From: Adiantum capillus-veneris
Lineage: Eukaryota > Streptophyta > Polypodiopsida > Polypodiales > Pteridaceae
Direction: 5' to 3'
Assembly (NCBI GenBank): GCA_014529385.2
Contig: CM043950.1
Span: 65,304,935-65,368,934 of the forward strand
DNA length: 64,000 nt
In this document: one piece after another, positions 51,915 through 63,005 of the stretch
Layout of the letters: every line of letters begins with the position of its first letter
Position numbering within the stretch: the stretch's first letter is position 1
The notes under the pieces: generated by a model
Told to the model about the DNA's origin: nothing
Seen by the model: the letters and a program-made list of their open reading frames with translations, nothing else
The model's database searches: none
Made by a program: the position numbers and the translations under genes

Positions 51915-52654
51915 CTATGGGTGATAGGGAGATGAGAATCTGTGCTGAATCCCCATCTCCTCTACCAATGCACGCACTAGTTTACTCCGGAATCCCTGTC
52001 CTCTATATGATATCAAAACCCATGGCACTCCAAACTGATAGCATATAGAATCAAAGACAAATTGAGCAAACGTAAGAGCATTTACCTCCTTGACCGCTTT
52101 AGCTTTTATCCACCTGGTGAGGTAGTGGATAGCTACTAAAATGTACTTTTTTCCACTTGTAGACTTGGGAAGCGGTCCAATAGCATCCAGTCCCCATTTT
52201 TTGAATGCATTTTGGGCCAAGATAGCCCCTTGTGATTCTGCTACTAAACACCACTCTCCCATAACTTGACACTCATGACATGTCTTGCACCAGTAATGAA
52301 CATCTCGTACAAGAGATGGCCACCAAAAACCTGCTCTGAGAATGCGAAAGAGTACCTGTCTTTACCTTGATGCCCGCTTTCTTCATGGCATTGTCTCAAA
52401 ACCATTCCAATTTCCTCCTTATAGAGAACCCTCCTCAATACTCCATCACGGATGTATACCATAAGGTCTTCGCCTACTAAGGTGAACTTGCTAGACTTCT
52501 GAGCAACTCTTTTCCTTTGTAGCTTGAACATGCCTGCGGGACTTTGAGATGTGCTCAAGAAATCATCAACATCTTTTAGTGTTTCCCAACCTGCGTAGCT
52601 GGTAGGTGTTACATATAAACCTGCTACATGCATTTGTACTCGGCTACTGGCCAA
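51915..52654 (-). pseudogene. Gypsy-3 integrase zinc module and core
   Basis: The zinc module is split by a shift (CHEESGHQGKDR in one phase, WCKTCHECQ in another). The core shows KWGLDAIGPLP with the first Asp, but the second reads VLISYRGQGF, with the catalytic Asp changed to Tyr. A TAG follows HP before NGLVES. The enzyme could not be active. Confidence 0.86.
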
Positions 52655-53014
52655 CTAGTCAGCTTCTAGATTTTGCTCTCTCCTGATATGCTTGAAGTGC
52701 ACCACTTCAAAAAACTTCAACAACTTTTTAATAGAAAAAAACCAATGCTTGAGAGAGTCCCTCTTCACTTGCCATTGCCCCAAGAGATGTTTTATTACCA
52801 AAAGAGCATCTCCCTTCACTGTGAGCCTAGATATTCCAAACTCGATACACTGCTTAAGTGTGGAGAGCCAAGTACTCTGCCTCGTTGTTTGTATGCACAT
52901 TCTCCAAATCATAAGCCTTTGAAAAAATAGTGTTACCTTGTGGATCATGTATAACGACCCCGCCTCTGGCCTTTTGTATAAACCTCCTGTAAGCACCATC
53001 GAACCACATAACAA
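52655..53014 (-). pseudogene. Gypsy-3 second RNase H (aRH)
   Basis: It shows RLTVKGDALLVIKHLLGQWQ and HIRREQNLEAD, matching the third and fourth acidic positions of the Gypsy-2 aRH. The N-terminal part with the first Asp and the Glu is scrambled by shifts. A TAG lies right after LEAD-[Q/L]. Confidence 0.82.
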
Positions 53015-53173
53015 AAACTTCTTTTAGATCAAGTTCATCGTTCTCCTCTCAAACCACCCTCGGATATATTGGCAAATACACACCTTTATTTACCAACATG
53101 TCTGCGAGATGTGACCTGCAAGTGTGATCAATTTTAAATTCAAAGTCGAACTCCTGTAATTCTAGCACCCACT

Positions 53174-54688
53174 TCATAATGAGCCTCCCTGGTCATAGGC
53201 GAAGCACCACTTCAGGTAATAAATTGTTAGTAAGCACATAAAACTTGCGACAATTAAATGCACTTTGAACTTCTTGCGAGAAAACACTAATGTCAGCACC
53301 CACTGTTCAGCCTTTGTGTAAGACATCTCCCCTGGACTGATGACCCAACTTTTGAAATAGATGGGTTTGTAGCATCGCCCCACTTTATGTAATAGGATTG
53401 CACCAATTGCAATCGTACCCACCGTCATAACAACATAGAAATTATCCTCACGATTGGGAGGACAAACAGTAGGCAATTGACATAGGATCTCTTTAACCCT
53501 GTCAAAGGCTACATGTGTGTCTCCATTCCATTGAAAGCCATCAACCTGCTGACTCATTTTCCAAAAGAATCAAGAGAGGTGCATAAATGATGCGAAACCT
53601 GTAGCACTTTTGGGAGGCTCCATCAACACAAGAGCTTTTACCTTTTTTGGATCAGCTTCAATACCATTTTGTGAGACCACATGCCCTAGCAGATGAGCTC
53701 GAGGTTGAGCTAACTTACACTTTTTGGGATTTAATTGACCACTAGCTTCATCCAATTGTCAAAAGCATAACTTTAACTTTGACAAATGATCAACCCTGCA
53801 ACTGTAACACCCTATGTCATCCATGAAAACCCTGATGAACTTACCAAGATAGGGACCAAACACTTTATTCATCCAATCCTGAAATGGTGCATAAGCATTC
53901 ACCAAGCCGAAGGGAATTTTGCGGTAGGCAAAACAGCCCCATGGTGAAATGAAAGTGGTTTTCAATTGATCTTCAAGTGCAATACCTATCTAGAAGTATC
54001 CAAAGAAGTCGTCCATAATAGAGTACCTCTCATAACCTGCAACTTGATTTAAAATTTCATCTTGAAAGGGTAAAGGATAATAATTTCGCTTGGTGGCAGC
54101 ATTCAAAGGTTTATAATCAACACACACTCGCCATTTCCTGTTCTTTTTAGGCATTATGACAATTGGGGAGACCCATTCAGACTCTTGCATGGGATAGATA
54201 ATACTTGCCCCCAATAGTTTGTTGATTTCTTGCCATAGAGCCTCCTGTTGAATTTCACCCAATCTCATTAGCTTCTGCACCTTTGGTTTATACCCCTCCT
54301 TGAGTATGATCCTGTGTTCGAATATCTTGGTACCTTGTAAATCTTTATATTCAGTGACAAACAGATTAGGGTAGGATGCACAAAGTTGCACATTGTTCTC
54401 CTTCTCTTGCTTTGTTAAGTCCTCTCCTAGCATACCTTTTACCTCTTGAGCATCAACAAGAGAAACTTGAGCTTGCATACCTTCTTCTGGAATAGAGTTA
54501 TCGATAGTAACCCCAAAGAGATCAGCATAAACGTGGAGGAGGTTGTCATCACTCTCTTCCCCTTCTGTATCTTTGTAGCCTTCATCATAGGTTGACTCTA
54601 TCTTGTACTCATAGCTTGTCGTTGAATCATCTCCCCCATCCCTCGCCATGGGATGGGAGCAACTCTCCCTTGTCTGTAAGTCAAGCAT
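53174..54688 (-). pseudogene. Gypsy-3 reverse transcriptase and first RNase H
   Basis: RT motifs in order: YPMQESEWVSPIVIMPKKNR, WRVCVDYKPLNAATKRNYYP, IMDDFFGYF, IPFGLVNAYAPFQ and VFMDDIGCYS (catalytic, near 53816-53827). Stops at about 53990 and 53760 and a shift near 53565 break the frame. The first RNase H begins FYVVMTVGTIAIGAILL, without the D-A-S Asp, as in Gypsy-2. Confidence 0.9.
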
Positions 54689-54691
54689 TAC

Positions 54692-55060
54692 CTATCTATC
54701 ATTCTCTTTATCAAACAAAGTAACTACCCCTTTTCCCCAATCCTGCTTGGCTCCAATTGCAAGAAGCAATGGTCTACCCAATATGATAGGGTAGGCATTG
54801 TCGCCTGCTTTCATAACAAAGAAATCAATAAGGCATTCAACACCCATGGATTTACCTTCACATCCTGTGCTATGCCCAAACACCTTGCTTTGGTAATATT
54901 GGCCATCCTCATTCGTACATTAGACCTTACTGCTTTAACTCCTGCATCCTTCATGGCAGATTCGGTCATGACACACACTTGTGCCCCTCCATTGATTTAT
55001 GCAAATACCTGCATCTTCTTCAAAATAAGAGCGTCAACATGCGGAAGCACATCCATTGGA
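54692..55060 (-). pseudogene. Gypsy-3 protease
   Basis: The C-terminal half is clear (FFVMKAGDNAYPIILGRPLL, then GAKQDWGKG). The active site lies upstream in another phase as N-G-G-A-Q-V-C-V-M (54985-54993 encodes N-G-G). This corresponds to D-G-G-A-Q-I-C-I-M in Gypsy-2 with the catalytic Asp changed to Asn. The domain is dead. Confidence 0.82.
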
Positions 55061-55299
55061 CTCACAACCCTCAATGCTAGGTTCTCCACAGTATGCACTC
55101 TTGCTTTTGTTCATGGGAGGCTGGTACTAGCACTAGTAGACCACTGACGTTGCAACTTAGGATTTAAAGCAAGCAACTAATCAAAAGTAATTAGCCTTTT
55201 GGCTCTTGACATCATTCACCAAGTCATATTTTGGATGATCCCTTCCAAGCTGGTAGTTGGATTGTTGGATTTTATGCCTCCTTCTTCTTTTGCTTGTCT

Positions 55300-56062
55300 C
55301 TACTGGCTCTCTACCTTCATCAACCTTCCCTTTGCCTTTGCGAGCTCTGTCTCCGTCTCTCTTCCCTCACGTGCCCTCTTGTTGGCCAAAACATCCACCA
55401 CCTGCTCATCTACTCCAATTATGTTAACACAATGAACTTCTTCATTACCTTGAGGAGCAGGAGGCACAGGGTTTTCACTCGGCTGCTCCCTTTGCCCGTT
55501 GAATTGCCCTTGTCCTCTCCCTCTTCCGAATAGTGGATACATACCACCCCTTGCTCTTGGTGGATGTGGAAAATCCGGTGCATAATGCCCTTCTTCGCCG
55601 CAATTATAGCAATGACTAGGTAATTGTCTAGCTCTTCCCCTTCCTGTTCTTTGCTTCCCTCTAATAAGTCTTGAATAGTACGTACCCAGTGTTGAAGAAT
55701 AGCCTCTACTCCTTGATTCGCTTGATCCTCTACACGAACGTCGTCTTGAGGGCTTGGTGGCTGCTCGTAACCCATCATACCTTGCTCGCTCTTCTTCTTT
55801 ATCTTCCTACTCTTTGTTCGAGCAATTGCTATTAGCACCATTGTAGTTCTCGGGGCTTTTGAAATTCATGTTTTTTTGTACCTTAGGATGTAGGCACGCC
55901 ATAAATTTGTCCATCTTGAAATAGTTGTCATTGGCCAATTGCATTGTTGTTGCTATCTTCATTAGGCATTCATAGCGATAGCATGTATAGTTCAAAATCA
56001 GCAATCCAATCCATTGGATCCTCCTCGCCTGTGAAAATTGGCCCGTAACTCCGAGCAGCCAT
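55300..56062 (-). pseudogene. Gypsy-3 gag, shortened
   Basis: It starts at ATG 56062 (MAARSYGPIFTGEEDPMDWI), with a stop after about 30 codons. The zinc knuckle reads CYNCGEEGHYAPDF (near 55570-55610), with the last Cys lost to Phe. Only about 450 bases separate the start from the knuckle, against about 740 in Gypsy-2, so part of the capsid is deleted. A Gly/Arg/Gln-rich stretch (GRGRGQGQFNGQREQP) follows. Confidence 0.8.
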
Positions 56063-56112
56063 GTTTTCCTTCTATTGGTCTTTGCATTGCCTTCTTCAAA
56101 GCGATCAGTAGC

Positions 56113-56130
56113 TCCTCAGTGGGGGCACCA
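56113..56130 (-). other. Primer binding site of Gypsy-3
   Basis: TGGTGCCCCCACTGAGGA on the minus strand, one base from the 5' LTR, identical to Gypsy-2. Confidence 0.82.
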
Positions 56131-56131
56131 C

Positions 56132-56428
56132 TGATGGGATGGGGGAAGAGGAAACTCACATAGCACGTCGAATACCTGCCTCTCTATAGCCCAGTGAATG
56201 TCCAACACCCCAAACCGCACGGATTCATACACGCACACACCCTTTTCTGCAAGCTTCTAATGCCAGAATCTCCTATAATCCCCAGTCACACACACCAAAC
56301 CACGTACACTCTAGCACCACTGACTCACCAATATCTCATCACATAGCACACTTTCCAAGCAGGACGACATAGATGCAATCATTCAATTCTTCTCTCGCTC
56401 CCTCTTGCACACACAGAATCCATCTCCA

Positions 56429-56487
<59 letters not shown>

Positions 56488-57907
56488 TACCCAGAGCACA
56501 CACACGGAATTGAAATTTGAGCATAAGAGAAGACACCAATACAAAATAAATGGGGCAAGCATAGCAATGAGCTTTAGATTGGGCTATGATAGCTTTCAAA
56601 GCAGCATATACAAACTCAGTCGATGCCGGTTTTCTTCAAACTTACAAAGAAATTTTGAGAATAAGAAGTGCTCCTTTATCAACATGGGATGCTCTCGATA
56701 ACCTTGGCTTGTCCTTTTGCAGTGCTACCATGAACCTAAAGGCTTTATGATAAGGATTGTTTGCCTTCCTGCAGAGCCAGTGGTCCTCAAGATCATGTGA
56801 CCACTTGCAAGAAATCAAACACTCTCTGGTTGAGTTCGACACCACTATTGGTGGCACCCCCTTGGTGGCATGAGACAAAGTCATTGGGCTCTCCTTGTTT
56901 TTGCTATACCCGCTGCCTTGCAGAGACTTTGTTTTTGCTATACCCGCTGCCTTGCAGAGACTTTGCCAACACTCCCCCCTTGTAGTGCTCTCATCATGCA
57001 CCCGTTTTTAAGCCATTTTCCAAGTTTGGTGCCACTTGTTTTCCATGAGCATAGTCTTCTCCTGCATGACAACCACCTGGCTCGTCTTTCCTATTATCCA
57101 TCCGTTGCTATAGTGCCGTCCCAGCCTGTATGGAGCCCAGACTTGCCTCAGATTCCCATTCGGCATCTCACCAACTGGCACCCCTTGCTCCATGGGTGCC
57201 GCCACCTGTATGGCTCTCCCTCCCATGCCCTACACCTGGTGGGTCTCGCTTTGCCTTGCTCCACCTGGCAAGCACTTCCCATGCTTATCTCCACCTGCAC
57301 ACCAACACGCGGTGCCACTTTCTTCACATCCTGTCAACCTGCAGATGCGGACTGTAGCACGTTTTTTTATAGCATGACAAACTTCAAATTTTTTCTTTCC
57401 TTAGTCGGTGTTCCCATCGAATGCAACCCGCAACCAATTTATCTCTTACCATAACTTTAGACCTTTGCTTTCAAACCAAGGCCTTCACAGCTTTAAGTAA
57501 ACATGACTGACCCACAAGAATCAAATCTAAGATGCTTTGATACTTGCCACTATGGCAACCACAACAAACATTGGCCGCTCCAAACCCCAATGCAACCATG
57601 ATAGAGGGCCACATTCGAGCTCTGGTTTGGAATGGATCTCCAAAAGAACTCCGAATGACAAGCCAAAAAAAACCGAGCCATAGAATAAACGAGACTATAC
57701 TTCATGTATCTTAAACATCCCGATCATTAGAGGCCCAAAATCACCGCTTGACGTGTAAAGTGCCACATCTGGCATACACATCACAACCCAACTTGCTGCA
57801 ATTTGCCTCTAGTATTTGCTCCACCGCTTCTTCATGAGCCCACATGATTCCACATTGATGCTAGTACCACTATCGTGAGTCGACACAACTCAGTTGCACC
57901 ACGATCA
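56132..57907 (-). repeat. Gypsy-3 5' LTR
   Basis: 1776 bases, TGATGGGATGGGG to CACGATCA. It has an internal 30-base-scale duplication (TTTTTGCTATACCCGCTGCC repeated near 56899 and 56931) that is absent from the other LTR. (CT)n at 56431-56484. Confidence 0.92.
56431..56484. repeat. (CT)n microsatellite in Gypsy-3 5' LTR
   Basis: A CT run of about 54 bases. Confidence 0.96.
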
Positions 57908-58900
57908 CCAAGAACCCTTCCATCAATGCTTTATTTACATTGATGATAGTCCACGTGACTGGTTTTCCAAACTCAAGCTACTTCAACTCAGGATGTGGTT
58001 AGGCCTAGAAGACATGTTCTACTGCTTGGCAATTTCTTCCCAAATGTTAAGGATTGCCAAAGTTGCTAAGAAGTTTGAAGCTCTTGCAGATGTCATAAGG
58101 AAAGAAAAATTAGAAGATAACTATAGACCACATTGTCGCATAGGAGGTCTAAGGGAATACCTTGTCATGAGAGTTAAAAGAATATTTAGAGGATTGGCTT
58201 TGAGCCATCCAAAATATTGTAATAAAATCATAAAAATCAAATTTTGGTGAATAAAAAGGACATAAACTCAGTTTTGGTTCACATGTGTACTAAGTCTTGT
58301 CTCTCCTTGTCTTGTTTTTAGATGGATCTTCTTAATTGTCTAAATGAACTCCCAAGTGATTTTGCACAAAGGGTCTTTTTCAATTACGCAGTCGCATTCA
58401 ATATCCATTGGGAAATTGAAGTGGTTCGAGCTTCAAAGGGGACTAGAGACTACCTTGTTTCAAACACTTGCGTAGCATGGGAATTGTATGTTGAAGCCTC
58501 ACCTGAACATCGGACACAAGTGCCTAATAGGTTTACGACCGATCCACGACTTTGGTCAAGGAAAAGATCCTAGAAGGTGATGTCAAAGTACAGGGATATG
58601 TTCTTTATCTTAACATGTGTTCACTTTTGGACATACCAAGTCGAGAGCTCATTCTTAGTAAGAAGGCTCTCATGCTAAACCAAAGATACGGCTTCTATGA
58701 GAATGTCACAATCAAAGTTTGGAAGAAGTCAAACGGCAGAAACCAATTCTATTATATACCCCAAGATTGGTTCAATAGAGTCTATGGACCCATTCTCAAA
58801 TATGAGGAATCCCAAACTTTAAGCGAACCACTTCGAGCTTACACAAAACCGAGAAATTTTTGGCAAAGCACCTTGAATATAACCACGTTGTATAATTGAT
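57908..58900 (+). pseudogene. Unassigned coding-like block to the right of Gypsy-3
   Basis: Three successive plus-strand frames (57894-58250, 58322-58573, 58552-58899) have protein-like composition: WLGLEDMFYCLAISSQMLRI, MDLLNCLNELPSDFAQRVFF and NQFYYIPQDWFNRVYGPILK. A pyrimidine-rich stretch and AG before the ATG at 58321 could be a splice acceptor, and the last two frames join by one shift near 58555. I recognise no family. It may be the rest of the orphan element, part of the CACTA element or a broken host gene. Confidence 0.35.
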
Positions 58901-60089
58901 ACAATTTAGGATTAAGTAAGAAAGCATCATCTCCATCATCTATTTCTATGCCTCCAACTTCATCTATGCACCTTCTCCATCATCTATTTTTATAGCATCC
59001 AAACGTCACATGTGCTTCCAAAACGTCAATGGATGCAAAGATGTATGGTCTGCAAGGGCCATAAAATGTACTTTCAAAAAACAAACTTGATCTCAAACAT
59101 TCTACATTCCAACGTCAGAGGACAAAGGATAGTGATATGCCTACACTCCCTTGCCCAGATGTTTTATCTTATACTCCCTTGCCCAGCTCTTGGAAATCCT
59201 ACGGTCTATTGCAAAAGCGGAAATGATGATGATGAGGCCACGTGAGTGGTAGCCTCCTTGACAGTAGCCTTAGCACCAATAGCGACCTTAATCTTGGTCG
59301 GCATGGCAACACACTGGAGGAGAGATATTAATGGCAGCAGGGACAAGACGAGGAGGTTGAGGGCCACAACATCAACACATGCAAGCTTGTAGGCACTCAC
59401 AAATGACATCCAACCAGATCCAGTGATGCGATCACCAGTCCGACTCACCACGCTCCTACTTGCGCCATCTGACCATCTACTCGCGTTGCCTCTCCTCCGA
59501 TGATCCCAATATTACATGGATAACTACATGCTCAATTAATATGGACGCCATTGCATGCTAGAGGAGAGGACCGTGAGGGCCACAACAACAGCTTGCATCC
59601 ACTCCACCGTCTCACCATCCACACCTGGCCGCCTCCAATTACACACATAGCTGCATGCTCAGATCACTCCTTCTACAACACTTACCAGCTATCATTATTA
59701 TGAGCTGCCCCCTAATGGCACATCTAGCTCCTCCCCTTCTTGTTCACAAAGCCACCTTCCTCACTGATGAATTGCTCCCATGCAACCCTTTCACAACGCG
59801 CGTCAATTGATCAGGCCCCCAACAAGCTCGAACTATCCTTGAGTTGCATATAATTGGTTGCCCATGCTAGCTGGGTGAGATTTCTCCTCTTTGCACTATC
59901 TAAACCTCCCTTATCCTCGAGTGAATGTCTATAGTTCCCGTTTCTTTATAATCTGGTGGCTCCTCGGGCCTCCCTTCACAATCTCCTCTTCAATGCTACT
60001 TCCCTCCTATCGGTTTCCTTCCCCCATAGCTAGCTCTGAGTGCTCCAACCCTCAGATCTATTCACATACCAGCGTGTCTTTGCTTTGGC
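58901..60089. other. No supported feature
   Basis: About 1.2 kb of unremarkable sequence. The frame at 59206-59451 (minus) and the first part of 59891-60397 (plus) lack recognisable domains. Confidence 0.5.
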
Positions 60090-60397
60090 TGCCTCATGAT
60101 GCCAACACTGACGCAACATTTAGGGTGCCCGCTGATTCAAAGGCTTGGAGGCACATTGAAGATACCTGGCCACATTTTAAGAGTGAACCACGCAGTTTGC
60201 GTTTGGGCATGGCAATGGATGGAGTCAATCCATTTGGCTTGAGAAGCTCATCATGGAGCACTTGGCCTGTGTGCCTTATCAATTACAACCTCCTGTCGTG
60301 GCTTGCTATCAAGAAGGGTCATTTGATTTTAAGCTTGATTGTACCTGGTAAGTTCAAGGCAAAAAACATGGATGTGAACGAACGCAAACGAAGCTAG
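60090..60397 (+). pseudogene. TNP2-type CACTA transposase fragment
   Basis: The frame contains RVPADSKAWRHIEDTWPHF, then LRLGMAMDGVNPFGLRSSSW and STWPVCLINYNLLSWLAIKK. This is the conserved TNP2 block (D-G-x-N-P-F-G, then S-T-W-P-V). One of the catalytic-domain Asp residues would be that in MDGVNPF. The rest of the catalytic domain that should follow is missing, because the DUF4216-like segment begins only about 50 bases later. Non-functional. Confidence 0.82.
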
Positions 60398-60446
60398 TGC
60401 TAGAAACACGAATGAGACCACTAGCAACCTGGATTACTGTGGTCTG

Positions 60447-60983
60447 GTGTCAGATATCCTGAAAGTAAGCTTCAGGCGGTTTGAGATGTTTTTGTTGGAT
60501 GTGAAGTGGTTCAAGGTGATTACTTTTGGTCGCAATGCAATGGTATGCAGAGATGGAAACAAGCTTGTGCAAATAGATTCTACAAAGACTTGGACAAATG
60601 CGAGCGACACATTTGCTCTCCCCGAACATTGCGAGCAAGTGGTCTTTGTACCGGACCCTCGAGAGCAACAATGGTGGTTTGTGGTTCAAGTTGCTCCAAG
60701 AAATAAACAAGTATTTGAAGGGCAAGATCTCCTGGAGGAAAGTCAGTCAGATGACGTCCATACTACTGTGACATTAGATGAGATGGACGAAGGTATGGCA
60801 GAGGAAGCTGACAGATATATGAGGGATGATGCAGACGAGCCAGAATTGACACTTGTAGATGCAGATGCAATGGATGAAGACAATATGCCAGAACGAGTTG
60901 GGGCAGAGTTATGTTTGCAATTAGAGATAGACAATGATACGGTGCAAGATCTTATCGATGATGCCTCACTCGTTGAGGCCTAG
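60447..60983 (+). pseudogene. CACTA transposase C-terminal (DUF4216-like) segment
   Basis: A 178-residue open frame with LLDVKWFKVITFGRNAM, then EHCEQVVFVPDPREQQWWFV. This matches the DUF4216 pattern found at the C-terminus of plant TNP2 transposases (K-W-[FY], then Q-V-F-Y-V-x-D-P, then W). An acidic tail (DEMDEGMAEEADRYMRDDAD) ends at a TAG. It lies in the same direction as the TNP2 fragment, and both belong to one decayed gene. Confidence 0.7.
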
Positions 60984-61090
60984 GCCTGTAAGTGTTTGTG
61001 TGAAGACTTTGATTTAAAATTAAGCTTAAATTTAATTTAAAAAACTGTGTTCTGACGCTTTATTTTAGTTTCTTTGTGCAGGACTTTAGT

Positions 61091-61765
61091 ATGGCAGACG
61101 AGATTCCAGATCCCGCTTCCATGAGTGCAGATGCATTCATGGGCTTCGTTACACGGATGACGCCTGCTCAGATGGCAGAGGCTTCTCAGTACTGGGTAGC
61201 TAGAGGCACGGGTACTATGCCTCCGGGATTCACACCCGAGGGACCGACGCCTAGGGGGGGGCGCCTACGGGGTTCAGGACGCCTATGGGTACGATGCCTT
61301 CTTCTCCCATCACGGCCGCTTCGACACCTAGGGGTGGGGCAGAGACGGGTACGTCCTCATCTCCGCAGCACAGGCGCACTCCCCGATCTCGGCGATCATC
61401 AGGTGGAGGTGGTGGTTGCTGTGGAGGAGGGTCCACAGATGCTTCAACCCCTCCTCGCTCACGACCCCCGTCTTACCCAGGCACACCTCATCTTGGCAGC
61501 GGAGGCTTCGACACCTTTCGCTATGAGTTTGTGAGTTTCTAATCCAATCTTAACTATGGCATTTTTTAAAACGCGATGAATCATGTATTCTTATTACTTT
61601 GATTTTTGTATAAACGCAGAATCTTGCGATGCATCAAGCTCCATCACGCGAGGAGGAGTCAGATGGATATCACAGAGGTATCTATGAAGTACTGAATGAT
61701 CTTGAAGCTTCAGGAGAGCCTGTAAACTGGGAGGCCTTACAGTCTCGCTGATCGCTTGAGGTGAG
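61091..61765 (+). pseudogene. Possible second CACTA gene, split by introns
   Basis: A pyrimidine-rich GTGCAG (61076-61081) precedes a frame with MADEIPDPASMSADAFMGFV, then a GC-rich Pro/Gly/Arg/Ser region. Another ACGCAG (near 61615-61620) precedes HQAPSREEESDGYHRGIYEV and LNDLEASGEPVNWEALQS. The position downstream of the TNP2 region fits the second gene of CACTA elements, but there is no family match I can name. Exon limits are guesses from AG/GT signals. Confidence 0.35.
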
Positions 61766-61949
61766 ACGTTAATATGTGTGAGTTGATTTAATTAAGTCAG
61801 TATATGTGAAGTAATATCAATACTAATTTTGTGAGTATTCCTATGTGCAGGTTGCGACGCCTAGTCATTAGTGGACCAGATTTCATCTATATGCTTTGTG
61901 AGACACAGACACGCTTTTGTATCTCTTTTTTGTACAAACAGTTAGTGTT

Positions 61950-62240
61950 CAGACAAATTATTATTGTTTCCCTTATGGTTATGATTATTGTCATTGTCAT
62001 TGTATAGACAGTTATTGTTTCTCTTTTTGGTTATGCTTATGGTTATTGTTAATTTTTTTTATGGTTATGGTTATCTGCATTATGGTTTTGATCAAAGTGG
62101 TTATAGCCGGTTATGGTTTTAAGTTATGCTTATGCTTTTAAGTTATGGTTATGGTTCGTTATGGTTATGCTTTTAAGTTATGGTTATGGTTCGTTATGGT
62201 TATGCTTTTAAGTTATGGCTATGCTTTTCAGTTGGTACGG
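61950..62240 (+). repeat. (GGTTAT)-rich tandem repeat
   Basis: Dense GTTATGGTTAT words. A unit of about 39 bases (TTATGCTTTTAAGTTATGGT, then TATGGTTCG) is repeated two to three times at 62110-62230. Confidence 0.8.
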
Positions 62241-62510
62241 TTGTCTTTCATTGGCCTTAAATCTCATGTGAGATCCTACATGGATAGCATGTAGGAGGCG
62301 TATACATGATATGGTTTTTTTTTTTGAAAAGTTTATGTAAAAACAAAGGGAACTCTACCGAAATTTCTGCGCGCGGGAGCATGGTTGATATTTTGGTGCT
62401 GCTCACTTTCTTGGACAGAGGACAGGAAGTCTGGCTGTGGCTGTGTCCATCTTTTAACTGGGCACAGGCCAGGCTACCTGCCCTCTGCCCAAGAAAAAAA
62501 ATTTTGCTAT

Positions 62511-62640
62511 GGTCGTCACTATATGCGTCGCTATGCCCGTCGCTATGAGCGTCGCTATCCGCGTCGCTAATAGCCATTGGTTTCACAGTGACGTGTATAG
62601 CGACGTGCATAGCGACGGGCAACGTGGATATATGCGTCGA
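62511..62640. repeat. CACTA subterminal repeats forming a hairpin
   Basis: Four direct copies of CGTCGCTA and two inverted copies (TAGCGACG). The arms 62536-62558 and 62597-62619 are reverse complements over 23 bases with two mismatches (shared CCCGTCGCTATG at the ends). In CACTA elements such repeats bind the element's own accessory protein. Confidence 0.78.
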
Positions 62641-62663
62641 TAACACTTGTTTTTGTTGTAGTG
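62641..62663 (-). repeat. CACTA right terminal sequence
   Basis: Read on the minus strand it begins CACTACAACAAAAACAAGTG. The adjacent TAA (62664-62666) may be one side of a 3-bp target duplication. Confidence 0.72.
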
Positions 62664-62924
62664 TAATAAGTATGTTGCAGACATTTTATAAAAGAGTTAT
62701 AAATCCGAATCACGAAAGATGCAATTGAATAGCAGGATGGGTGCAGGTGGCGAGAGCGAGGATGTGGCAGCTAAAGAGTGCACGGGCATGGGCAGGTGGC
62801 AAGTGTAAGGCGAGGAAGAGAGGCGTGATAGTTGAGGAGTGCACATGCTCTGCTGCGGACATGCCCTGCTCATTTTCAAGAGAAGAGACATGGTTGTTTT
62901 TTTACTATTAATATTGTGCTAGTT

Positions 62925-63005
62925 CCAGCACCGACGGTGGCCTGACTCGATGGTTAGGGCCTGCAACTCCTCGCCCCCACCCGACCACCAGAGTTCAAAT
63001 CCTCT
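62925..63005 (+). repeat. Possible tRNA-derived SINE head
   Basis: TGGCCTGACTCGATGGTTAG resembles an RNA polymerase III A box and GAGTTCAAATCC a B box (consensus GGTTCGAATCC), about 35 bases apart as in tRNA-related SINEs. A tRNA cloverleaf is not convincing, so this is not called as a tRNA gene. The tail and target duplication were not identified. Confidence 0.42.

Larger units (their letters stand above)
49331..57907 (-). mobile_element. Gypsy-3: Tat-type Ty3-gypsy retrotransposon, decayed
   Basis: 8.6 kb with LTRs 49331-51134 and 56132-57907. Minus-strand order: primer site, shortened gag, protease, RT, RNase H, second RNase H, integrase, 3' LTR. It shares the primer site, the G-G-A-Q protease motif and the double RNase H with Gypsy-2, but lacks the four extra frames. 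I could not find a clean target duplication (CCCGT on the left, CCAAG on the right). Stops and shifts occur in every domain. Confidence 0.9.
60090..62663 (+). mobile_element. CACTA (En/Spm-type) DNA transposon remnant, right end present
   Basis: A TNP2-like fragment (60090-60397), a DUF4216-like segment (60447-60983), intron-like downstream exons, subterminal CGTCGCTAT repeats and a terminal sequence ending in TTGTAGTG at 62663 together indicate a CACTA element. On the minus strand the end reads CACTACAACAAAAACAAGTG, a typical CACTA terminus. The bases after it (TAA) could be the 3-bp target duplication. I did not find the left terminus, so the left border is arbitrary and the element may be internally deleted. 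Confidence 0.72.

Noticed and set aside
59206-59451. Minus-strand frame of 81 residues near the CACTA element
   Set aside because: No recognisable domain, no promoter or splice context, and adjacent sequence is non-coding.
62697-62891. Minus-strand frame of 64 residues right of the CACTA end
   Set aside because: Short, Ser/Pro-rich, no features; compatible with chance.
62925-63005. Functional tRNA gene
   Set aside because: A-box and B-box-like parts are present but acceptor and anticodon stems do not pair convincingly.
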